DNA from: SB11 sp964584305
GTDB taxonomy: Bacteria; Bacteroidota; Bacteroidia; UBA8524
NCBI GenBank assembly: GCA_964584305.1
Contig: CAZOZL010000004.1
Coordinates: forward strand, 265,584-329,583
Reading direction: 5' to 3'
Length of the DNA: 64,000 nucleotides
A program made the translations under genes and the position numbers. How positions within the stretch are numbered: the stretch's first letter is position 1; the number at the start of each line of letters is the position of its first letter. This document shows positions 45,871 to 53,210 of this stretch, in pieces. The notes below the pieces were generated by a model. That model worked only from the letters and a program-made list of their open reading frames with translations. It was not told the origin of the DNA and ran no database searches.

Positions 45871-45898
45871 AAAGGGGCTAAATTTTAGTCCCTTTTTT
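45871..45898 (+). terminator. Rho-independent terminator of the thrS-infC-rpmI-rplT operon
   Basis: Arms AAAGGGGCTAA and TTAGTCCCTTT (one G.T pair) followed by a T tract, 22 bases after the rplT stop codon. Confidence 0.85.
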
Positions 45899-46016
45899 GT
45901 TGAATATGCGGCTCATAAGTTAACTTTAAGACATTGGCTTAATCATAGCGAACAAACAAAATCGGATACAGCCTATATAGAGATTTATATTTGCGACAAG
46001 GGACGATGCCTTTTTA

Positions 46017-46184
46017 ATGATTGAAACAACCTATGGTTCTCTTTATTCTTATTTTCAAATTTTTTGTTTAGTCAAAATTTTGATATATATAATGGGGGGT
46101 ACAGATGAATACTATCTTTTTGTTGAAGTTCCCAATGAAGTTAATTCTTCACATCCGTATAAGATACTTGAATATAAATGGTAG
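46017..46184 (+). CDS. Possible 55-residue hypothetical protein
   Basis: An open frame from an ATG at 46017 to TAG at 46184 with protein-like composition. The first half is hydrophobic (SYFQIFCLVKILIYI); the second half reads EYYLFVEVPNEVNSS then YKILEYKW. A perfect -7 element TATATTTG lies at 45986-45993, 23 bases before the ATG, without a clear -33 box. I recognise no family. It may be a small gene or the tail of a decayed one. The rest of the interval 45899-46267 shows nothing else. Confidence 0.35.
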   Translation: MIETTYGSLYSYFQIFCLVKILIYIMGGTDEYYLFVEVPNEVNSSHPYKILEYKW

Positions 46185-46267
46185 TGGTTAAAAGTAGTGG
46201 GTAATCTATCTAAACAAAAAAGTGAGATGTTTATTAGTTTATTAGCAGAAGTAACAATAACTGCCCA

Positions 46268-46963
46268 CTACTCATAAAACACAGCCACCTCTTCCAAAGG
46301 TTTGCGGTGTATATGTGGTACCCAAATTTCGGTGGCAGGATAGCCTACGGGTATTAATAAAAAAGGACGCTCATTATCAGGACGTTTTAATAAATTTTTC
46401 AAAAAATTCATTGGGCTGGGAGTATGCGTTAGCGACATTAACCCCGCCTTTTGTATAGCGTGTAATAAAAAACCACACGCTAACCCCACCGATTCTGACA
46501 CATAGTAGTTATTATTTTTCTCGCCTTCCTTTCCAAACTCAAAAATACGCTTAAACACTATAATCAAGTAGGGCGCAGTTTCTAAAAAAGGTTTACGCCA
46601 GTCTGTCCCCAAAGGCTCAAGGTCTTTCAACCAAGTTTTTGCCATGCGCCCGTTATAGCTGTCGTATTCCTCTTTTTCGGCAGCAATACGTATTTCTTTT
46701 TTCATTTCAGGATTAGATACTACACAAAAAGTCCACGGTTGTTTATGCGCCCCCGATGGTGCTGTTGATGCTGCTTTTATCAAGTTTTCTATCACCTCTT
46801 TTGCCACAGGTTTATCAGAAAACTCACGCACAGTGCGGCGTTGTTCCATAAATGTATAAATATCTTGTGCATTTTCAAGCATTTCATCAGCACTAAGTTC
46901 TGCGGGAGTATATCTCACAAAATCGTGCCCATTAATGGGTTTTACTTCACCATACAAATCCAT
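46268..46963 (-). CDS. Iodotyrosine deiodinase-like nitroreductase-family flavoprotein
   Basis: A 231-residue FMN enzyme. The sequence follows animal iodotyrosine deiodinase: RRTVREFSDKPV, TAPSGAHKQPWTF (FMN site), the lid helix EYDSYNGRMAKTWLKDL, ETAPYLIIVFK, ESVGLACGFLLHAIQKAGL and LLIPVGYPATE. The three residues that in the human enzyme clamp the substrate zwitterion (Glu157, Tyr161, Lys182) fall at Glu99, Tyr103 and Lys124 here with the same spacing. Homologues in environmental Bacteroidota such as Haliscomenobacter reductively dehalogenate halotyrosines, so a similar activity is likely. It is leftward and alone, divergent from a crotonase gene. Confidence 0.85.
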   Translation of the reverse strand: MDLYGEVKPINGHDFVRYTPAELSADEMLENAQDIYTFMEQRRTVREFSDKPVAKEVIENLIKAASTAPSGAHKQPWTFCVVSNPEMKKEIRIAAEKEEYDSYNGRMAKTWLKDLEPLGTDWRKPFLETAPYLIIVFKRIFEFGKEGEKNNNYYVSESVGLACGFLLHAIQKAGLMSLTHTPSPMNFLKNLLKRPDNERPFLLIPVGYPATEIWVPHIHRKPLEEVAVFYE

Positions 46964-47039
46964 AATACAAGGTTATTTAAAGTTGAGCAAAATAAGTTCT
47001 AATTTTGCGCCATCATTTTTTTAGTCAACAATTAATTTT

Positions 47040-47819
47040 ATGAGTTACGAAAACATAATCACCAAAAAAGAGAATGCTGTTTTAATTATCACCATAAACC
47101 GTGAAAGTAAGCTAAATGCACTTAACATTAAAACACTTCAAGAAATTAAAGCCGCCGTTACTGCCATACAAAACGATAAAGAGGTGAGCGGTATTATTTT
47201 AACAGGGGCAGGGACAAAGGCTTTTGCAGCAGGTGCTGATATTGCCGAGTTTGCAAACTTTAGTGTAGAGCAAGGCACTACTATGAGTGCCAACGGACAT
47301 GAAGTGATGAATGCCATAGAGCACTCTAAAAAGCCTGTAATAGCGGCTGTTAATGGTTTTGCTTTGGGCGGCGGTTGTGAGTTGGCTATGGCTTGCCATA
47401 TACGTATAGCAGCAGAAAATGCACGTTTTGGGCAACCTGAAGTGAGTTTGGGTTTAGTACCTGGTTACGCAGGTACGCAACGTTTAGTACAGCTAATAGG
47501 GAAAGGTAAAGCACTTGAACTTTTAATGACGGGCGATGCCATAAAAGCCGATGAGGCGAAAACTCTGGGCTTGGTAAACCATGTTGTAACTCAAGAAGAA
47601 TTGATGAATAAATGCCTTGAGTTATTAAACAAAATAAACACTAAAGCCCCTTTGGCTATACAAAGTGTTATCCGATTAGTAAACACACATTACAATAAGA
47701 AAAACGATGGTTTTGAGGCTGAAATAAATGACTTTGGAAACTCGTTTGGCACTAAAGATTTTAAAGAAGGTACTGATGCTTTTTTAAACAAGCGCAAAGC
47801 TGTTTTCATAGGCGAATAA
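47040..47819 (+). CDS. Enoyl-CoA hydratase/isomerase (crotonase family)
   Basis: A 259-residue crotonase. The oxyanion-hole segments are AFAAGADIAEF and NGFALGGGCELA, and the two catalytic glutamates of hydratases are both present (Glu114 in GGCELA and Glu134 in GQPEVSLGL). PGYAGTQRL and the C-terminal helical cap follow. It is likely a short-chain enoyl-CoA hydratase in fatty-acid or amino-acid breakdown. A TAATTTTG -7 element lies at 47000-47007. The gene is downstream-flanked by the tandem repeat. Confidence 0.92.
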   Translation: MSYENIITKKENAVLIITINRESKLNALNIKTLQEIKAAVTAIQNDKEVSGIILTGAGTKAFAAGADIAEFANFSVEQGTTMSANGHEVMNAIEHSKKPVIAAVNGFALGGGCELAMACHIRIAAENARFGQPEVSLGLVPGYAGTQRLVQLIGKGKALELLMTGDAIKADEAKTLGLVNHVVTQEELMNKCLELLNKINTKAPLAIQSVIRLVNTHYNKKNDGFEAEINDFGNSFGTKDFKEGTDAFLNKRKAVFIGE

Positions 47820-47841
47820 ATCAATTTTTGAAGTAAGCAGT

Positions 47842-48163
47842 GCCTTGTGCAATATTCTCCCTAAAAAGGGAGAAGGTGTATAGAGGGCTTACTGTGTGTA
47901 TGCTGAAAAGTTGGCAGTTCACTTTGAGTAAGTATAGATTTTTAACACCCCCTTGTATTCCCCCTTATTAGTGGGAAACCTACACACATTGCCTTGTGCG
48001 ATATTCTCCCTAAAAAGGGAGAAGGTGTATGGAGGGCTTACTATGTGTATGCTGAAAAGTTGGCAGTTCACTTTGAGTAAGTATAGATTTTTAACACCCC
48101 CTTGTATTCCCCCTTATTAGTGGGAAACCTACACACATTGCCTTGTGCGATATTCTCCCTAAA
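47842..48163. repeat. 149-bp direct tandem repeat, two full copies and a partial third
   Basis: Copy 1 is 47842-47990, copy 2 is 47991-48139, and 24 bases of copy 3 run to 48163. Copies 1 and 2 appear to differ at three positions, all transitions. Each contains the inverted repeat TCTCCC / GGGAGA and ends in a CACACATT segment. The array is non-coding and fills the gap between the convergent crotonase and manC-like genes. Confidence 0.95.
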
Positions 48164-48181
48164 TTTACTTATTACTCTTAC

Positions 48182-49264
48182 TTATGAGTATTTATCGCCC
48201 AGTTTAAGTTTTATATTGGTTACAATTTGTTTTACCTCTTGTTCTCGGCTTTTATCACAAATTAGTAGTACTTTATCAGTATCTACTATTATTTTATTTT
48301 CTAAACCGTTTATTACCACCAGCTTACCATTGGCTACATTTATCATGCAGTTTTTAGTGTCGTATAGTTCGCTCACATCGGCATTCACGGCATTATCGTT
48401 CTCGTCCAGCTCGTGTACTTCGTACAATGATGACCATGTACCCAAATCACTCCACCCAAAATCGCAGGGTAATACAAATACATTGTCAGCTTTTTCTAAA
48501 ACACCATAATCAATAGAGATGCTATTGCACAAAGGGTATATACGTTCTATGGCTTCTTTCTCATTAGGTGTATTATAATTAGCGGCTATGCCCTCGAAAA
48601 TGTTGCTAATTTCTGGTAAAAAGTTTTCAAAAGAGTTAACTATGCTTTTTACAGACCATATAAAAATACCTGCATTCCACAAAAATTCACCACTTTCTAA
48701 AAATGTTTTTGCTAAATCAATATCAGGTTTTTCAGTAAAAGTTTTCACTTTGTTTATTCCCTTCACTACTTCTCCTTCTAAAAACTGAATATAGCCATAC
48801 CCAGTATCGGGGCGAGTGGGTTTAATGCCTAATGCTACTAAGGCAGGGTGGGTGGATGCAAATTGTAATGCATTTTCAATATCAGTTAAAAACTGTCGCT
48901 CATCTAATATTAAATGGTCGCTGGGGGCAATTATACAACTTGCATTAGCGTCTATCTGTTTTATTTTATAGGTAGCATAAGCTACACAGGGGGCAGTATT
49001 TTTTGCTGCAGGCTCGCCTAAAATATTTTTTTCGGGTAAATTTGGCAAATGTTCTTTTACCAAATTGGTATATTTTTGGTTGGTAACTACAAAAATTCTT
49101 TCGGCGGGTATTAGCTTATTAAACCGCTCAAAGGTTTGAGTAATCAACGATTTCCCCGTTCCAAGGATATCTAAAAACTGCTTTGGGTGCGAGGTTTTGC
49201 TTAAAGGCCAAAACCTACTCCCAATTCCTCCTGCCATAATCACAACATAATAATCGTTAGCCAT
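48182..49264 (-). CDS. manC: Mannose-1-phosphate guanylyltransferase
   Basis: A 360-residue nucleotidyltransferase that makes GDP-mannose from GTP and mannose-1-phosphate for surface polysaccharides and glycoproteins. The signature is VVIMAGGIGSRFWPLSKTSHPKQFLDI. EPAAKNTAPCVAYA, FTEKPD and LWNAGIFIW (the sugar-binding motif) and FGWSDLGTWSSLYE follow. It has only the transferase domain; the phosphomannose isomerase domain of bifunctional enzymes is absent. It lies alone rather than in a glycan cluster. Divergent from recQ. Confidence 0.93.
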   Translation of the reverse strand: MANDYYVVIMAGGIGSRFWPLSKTSHPKQFLDILGTGKSLITQTFERFNKLIPAERIFVVTNQKYTNLVKEHLPNLPEKNILGEPAAKNTAPCVAYATYKIKQIDANASCIIAPSDHLILDERQFLTDIENALQFASTHPALVALGIKPTRPDTGYGYIQFLEGEVVKGINKVKTFTEKPDIDLAKTFLESGEFLWNAGIFIWSVKSIVNSFENFLPEISNIFEGIAANYNTPNEKEAIERIYPLCNSISIDYGVLEKADNVFVLPCDFGWSDLGTWSSLYEVHELDENDNAVNADVSELYDTKNCMINVANGKLVVINGLENKIIVDTDKVLLICDKSREQEVKQIVTNIKLKLGDKYS

Positions 49265-49459
49265 CTCTATTTATTTTTTTCTTAACTTTGTGTACACTTT
49301 AAAACACTTACCCTATTCGAAGATATTTCTACCTAAAAATTATTTTGATTTTTTATTGTAACTTACAGCTTGAAGTCGGGGACTGCAAAGGAATTAAAAA
49401 CCGACGTGAAAGTAAAGCATTGTATGAAAATTAAGTTGTACCTACTAAGATAAGACGTG

Positions 49460-51652
49460 ATGGTAGAAAGTTCTGTTAGCCTAAAAGACTCATTGAAAGA
49501 CTTTTTTGGTTTCGATTCATTTAAAGGAAACCAAGAACCAGTTATTGAAACTGTTATAAACGGTAAAGATGTTTTTGTGATAATGCCCACAGGGGCAGGG
49601 AAATCACTGTGTTACCAACTCCCTGCTTTAATAAAGGAGGGAACGGCAATAGTTATATCTCCGCTCATTGCATTAATGAAAAACCAAGTAGATGCCATTC
49701 GTGGTTTTGGAAAAACGGATGCAATCGCTCACTTTTTAAATTCTTCACTCTCGAAAGGAGATATATTAAAAGTAAAAGAGGATGTACGCAAAGGAAATAC
49801 CAAGCTACTATATATAGCCCCCGAAACTTTAAAGAAAGAGGAAACCCTTGAGTTTTTAAAAAGCGTCAATATTGCCTTTGTGGCTGTTGATGAGGCGCAT
49901 TGTATATCAGAGTGGGGGCATGATTTCCGTCCTGAGTATCGCCGTATTAAAACTATGGTGAAAGAATTGGGAGATATACCCATGATGGCGTTAACTGCTA
50001 CCGCTACCCCAAAAGTGCAAGCAGATATTCAGAAAAACCTGAATATGAATGATGCTACTGTATTCAAATCATCATTTAATAGAGGCAATCTTTATTACGA
50101 AGTTAGAGCCAAAGAAAAAAAGGATAAAGTTTTTAAAGAGATTGTAGCTTATATAAATAAGCGGCAAAGTAAAAGTGGCATTATCTATTGTCTTAGTCGC
50201 AAAAAGGTGGAAGAGATAGCACAAATGCTAAAGGTAAACGGAATAAAAGCACTCCCTTACCATGCAGGTTTGGATGCAAAAACCCGTGCCGCCCACCAAG
50301 ATGCTTTTTTGATGGAAGACTCCGATATTATAGTAGCTACCATAGCTTTTGGTATGGGGATAGATAAACCCGATGTGCGTTTTGTAATCCACTATGATGT
50401 ACCTAAAAGCCTTGAGGGATACTATCAAGAAACAGGACGTGCTGGGCGCGATGGTTTAGATGGCGATTGTATTTTATTTTTCAATCCCAGTGATATTGAA
50501 AAGTTAGAGAAATTTATGAAAGACAAACCTGTTGCCGAGCGTGAAATAGGCACGCAACTGTTGTTTGAAACCTCATCGTATGCAGAATCTGCCCAGTGTA
50601 GGCGCAAAATGTTATTACACTATTTTGGTGAGCATTTTGAAGCAGATGATTGTAATAAAATGTGCGATAATTGCCGCCACCCTAAAGACAAAGCAGAAGT
50701 TAGTGCTGAAATGGTAAAAGCTCTTTCTACTATTAATGGCTTAGGCAATAAGTTTAATCTTAAACATATTGTAAAAGTACTTACAGGAGTCAAAATACAA
50801 GAGGTTACCGACCATGAGCATCATAAAACGCAATACTTTGGCATTGGTAAAGACAAGGATGATAAGTTTTGGAAAGCCATTGTGCGTTTAGGTTTACTAA
50901 ACCAACTGATTAATAAAGACATTGAAAACTATGGCTTATTAACCACCAATAATGCAGGGCTGGAATATATAAACAAACCTACCCCTGTTGAAATGGCGTT
51001 GGATAACTCTTTTGAGAAAATAAACGACCAAGATTTTGACATTATAGCCGTAGAAAATATTTTTGATAAAACACTTTTTGCCATACTAAAAGACCTTACC
51101 AAAAAAATAGGCAAGCAAAAAGGATTACCGCCTTATGTGATTTTTCAAGAGCCATCACTGGAAGATATGGCAGGAAAATACCCCATAACCATACAAGAAA
51201 TGGAAAACATTGTTGGGGTGGGTAAAAACAAAGCCTTCAAATTTGGTAAACCTTTTATTACAGAAATAGCCAAATACGTTGAAGAAAATGAGATTGACCG
51301 CCCGCAGGATATTGTTATCCGTACTATGCCCAATAAATCAGGCAAAAAAGTACAGCTAATTCAAAATATAGATAAAAAAGTGAGCCTTGAAGATTTAAGC
51401 CGTTCAAACGGTTTATCTATGGATGAGCTGATTAAAGAGTTGGAACACATTGTATATTCAGGCACAAAACTTAATATCAAGTATTATATTAATGATATTT
51501 TGGATGAAGACCGGCAAGAAGAAATATTTGATTACTTCAAATCTACCGTAGAAGATTCTATACAAGCTGCTGAAGATGAGTTTGAAGGGGAGTACTCTAT
51601 GGAAGAACTACAACTAATGCGTATTCAGTTTATTTCTGATATGGCAAATTAA
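49460..51652 (+). CDS. recQ: ATP-dependent DNA helicase RecQ
   Basis: A 730-residue 3'-5' helicase. The order is: Walker A MPTGAGKSLCYQLPA, the DEAH box VDEAHCISEWGHDFRPEY, motif III ALTATATPKV, the second helicase domain (IIYCLSRKKVEE, GMGIDKPDVRFVIHYD, QETGRAGRDG), a zinc site (AQCRRKMLLHYFGE with C..C..C in DDCNKMCDNC), the RQC winged helix (about 410-510), an HRDC domain (about 525-615) and an unassigned C-terminal tail of about 100 residues. Start at the ATG at 49460; the preceding GTG is less likely. Confidence 0.96.
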   Translation: MVESSVSLKDSLKDFFGFDSFKGNQEPVIETVINGKDVFVIMPTGAGKSLCYQLPALIKEGTAIVISPLIALMKNQVDAIRGFGKTDAIAHFLNSSLSKGDILKVKEDVRKGNTKLLYIAPETLKKEETLEFLKSVNIAFVAVDEAHCISEWGHDFRPEYRRIKTMVKELGDIPMMALTATATPKVQADIQKNLNMNDATVFKSSFNRGNLYYEVRAKEKKDKVFKEIVAYINKRQSKSGIIYCLSRKKVEEIAQMLKVNGIKALPYHAGLDAKTRAAHQDAFLMEDSDIIVATIAFGMGIDKPDVRFVIHYDVPKSLEGYYQETGRAGRDGLDGDCILFFNPSDIEKLEKFMKDKPVAEREIGTQLLFETSSYAESAQCRRKMLLHYFGEHFEADDCNKMCDNCRHPKDKAEVSAEMVKALSTINGLGNKFNLKHIVKVLTGVKIQEVTDHEHHKTQYFGIGKDKDDKFWKAIVRLGLLNQLINKDIENYGLLTTNNAGLEYINKPTPVEMALDNSFEKINDQDFDIIAVENIFDKTLFAILKDLTKKIGKQKGLPPYVIFQEPSLEDMAGKYPITIQEMENIVGVGKNKAFKFGKPFITEIAKYVEENEIDRPQDIVIRTMPNKSGKKVQLIQNIDKKVSLEDLSRSNGLSMDELIKELEHIVYSGTKLNIKYYINDILDEDRQEEIFDYFKSTVEDSIQAAEDEFEGEYSMEELQLMRIQFISDMAN

Positions 51653-51715
51653 ATGCAATCATTCTTAAAAAAACATTTGATTACTACAATCCATTTATTA
51701 CTTTTGCCACCCCAT

Positions 51716-51788
51716 TGTCCGATGGTGTAACTGGCAACACGTCTGTTTTTGGTGCAGAAGAGTCTAGGTTCGAGCCCTAGTCGGACAA
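51716..51788 (+). tRNA. tRNA-Gln (anticodon TTG)
   Basis: A 73-base cloverleaf: acceptor TGTCCGA / TCGGACA, D-arm GTGT / ACAC, anticodon stem TCTGT / GCAGA (the innermost pair is T.G), a seven-base loop with TTG at positions 34-36, T-arm CTAGG / CCTAG with TTCGAGC, and discriminator A. The CCA tail is not encoded. A terminator follows directly. Confidence 0.95.
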
Positions 51789-51790
51789 CT

Positions 51791-51816
51791 AAAGCACCTT
51801 TATAGGTGCTTTTTTT
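51791..51816 (+). terminator. Rho-independent terminator after tRNA-Gln
   Basis: Stem AAAGCACCT / AGGTGCTTT with a four-base loop and T tract, two bases after the tRNA. Confidence 0.9.
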
Positions 51817-51937
51817 GTTTTCACCTGTCAAAATAGTAAAGTCACTTGGTAAAAATTAAGTGTATTATTATACTACAACAAGTAAAAAATGGTGTTGCTA
51901 TAAGAATGGCTGTAATGTATTTATTGGCTGGGCAGGT

Positions 51938-52567
51938 TTAGTTTTTCTTTTTCTTTTTGCTTTCCCACAATAACTCTTCTTGTTTTAGGTAGTGGTCATA
52001 AGTCTCCATATTTTGTGGGGCAGCTTCAAACTTTTTTAAAGCCTCTAAATATTTGGGGTGGTTTCTATATAATATATCCCTTGTAAAATAATGTGGCATA
52101 ACCATAAAAAATATAGTATAAATAATAGGTACAGCTAATCTGTAAAGGCTTCTTTTAGTAAAATTTTTGGCTTTTATAAAATGTGAAACCAAAACAATTG
52201 CAAAACTGAAAAATAATAAAAAAAATGAAATAATTAGCAACTGAGAACTATAAAAAACGCTAAAAGAAGATATCGTGTGAGTAGCCATTACCAAACCTAT
52301 CAAAGAACCTGCTAAAATTTTGCCACCAGTTAGTAGCGTATAAGCTTCTTTTTTTAAAAGATTATGAATTGAAATACCATTAAAAATAGCAAAGCCAAAG
52401 AATAAATAAAGAACTGTAAATATTTTAAAGCACAAGCGTATAAGCCAATTTATATTAGAGTGATAGGGTTCATCAAAAGAATATAAATGGATAATGTGAA
52501 GTATTATGTAAACTAAAAATAAGCCAAGTTCAATTATCCAGTTGATATTTTTACTTTTATTAGTCAT
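51938..52567 (-). CDS. Multi-pass membrane protein of unknown function
   Basis: A 209-residue protein with about five transmembrane helices (near residues 11-30, 46-66, 80-98, 105-128 and 145-160). A soluble charged tail from about 165 to the end follows (TRDILYRNHPKYLEALKKFEA, ending in a Lys run). The first codons overlap the end of rlmH by eight bases, so the two are co-translated. I recognise no family. Confidence 0.65.
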   Translation of the reverse strand: MTNKSKNINWIIELGLFLVYIILHIIHLYSFDEPYHSNINWLIRLCFKIFTVLYLFFGFAIFNGISIHNLLKKEAYTLLTGGKILAGSLIGLVMATHTISSFSVFYSSQLLIISFFLLFFSFAIVLVSHFIKAKNFTKRSLYRLAVPIIYTIFFMVMPHYFTRDILYRNHPKYLEALKKFEAAPQNMETYDHYLKQEELLWESKKKKKN

Positions 52568-53033
52568 GATGATATGGTTCTCCTTTTAAAATAGTAAAAG
52601 CACGGTATAATTGTTCAGTAAAAACAAGCCGCACCATTTGGTGTGAAAAGGTAAGCGGTGATAATGATAGTTTTCCTTCTGCTCTGTTGTATATCTCATT
52701 GCTAAAGCCATACGCACCCCCTATAACAAATACTATTTGCTGCGCGCCTCTGTTTAATAACTTCTGAACATAGCTTGCCAATTGCGGCGAGGTATATTGC
52801 CTGCCGCCCTCATCCAACAGTATCAAAATATCGCTGGTACTGGTAGCAGCAAGTATTAGTTTCCCCTCTTTTTCTTTTAGCTCATTTTTGCTAAGGTTTT
52901 TGGCGTTCTTAATATCGGGTAGGGTGTGGGTATCAAAACGGCAATAATGGCTAAGGCGTTGGCAATATATGCCAACGCCTTCCTCTATATATTTATCGGC
53001 AGTTTTGCCTACCCACAGTAGTTTTATTTTCAC
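52560..53033 (-). CDS. rlmH: 23S rRNA (pseudouridine1915-N3)-methyltransferase
   Basis: A 157-residue SPOUT-class enzyme that methylates pseudouridine 1915 of 23S rRNA on whole ribosomes. Typical features are KIKLLWVGKT, the cofactor-knot segments LLDEGGRQYTSPQLA and VFVIGGAYGFS, and the C-terminus SLSPLTFSHQMVRLVFTEQLYRAFTILKGEPYHH (positions about 120-156). Length is normal. Confidence 0.96.
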   Translation of the reverse strand: MKIKLLWVGKTADKYIEEGVGIYCQRLSHYCRFDTHTLPDIKNAKNLSKNELKEKEGKLILAATSTSDILILLDEGGRQYTSPQLASYVQKLLNRGAQQIVFVIGGAYGFSNEIYNRAEGKLSLSPLTFSHQMVRLVFTEQLYRAFTILKGEPYHHD

Positions 53034-53054
53034 TCTCTTTTTTTAATATTCCTT

Positions 53055-53103
53055 GTCATTGCGAGATTGTCCGCCCGAACCATTCAGGGGGGCTTCGTCG
53101 TTC
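53055..53103. repeat. Copy of a widespread GTCATTGCGAG-type intergenic repeat
   Basis: GTCATTGCGAG...GGCTTCGTCGTTC in the gap between rlmH and copA. A short related segment (TCATTGCGAGCGAA) occurs at 25923-25936, and the GCAATGACGA ends of the 29-kb copies look like the complementary end of the same family. Confidence 0.5.
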
Positions 53104-53210
53104 TTTTCCATACGTTTATTTATGAGCCTACGCTTGGTAAACCTTGAGGTATTGAAAAACCTGATACTAATAAAAACGAAATTGTTGGTTTCATAGACAC
53201 AGTTTTATAT

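Noticed and set aside
47842..48163. CRISPR array
   Set aside because: The repeat units are 149 bases, contiguous, without spacers, and only 2.2 copies exist. No cas genes are in the window.
48182..49264. Polysaccharide biosynthesis cluster around manC
   Set aside because: None of the neighbours is a glycosyltransferase, Wzx/Wzy or sugar-nucleotide gene.
49281..49290. TAACTTTG as a recQ promoter
   Set aside because: It matches the -7 consensus but is 170 bases from recQ, lacks a -33 TTG and sits just outside the divergent manC start.
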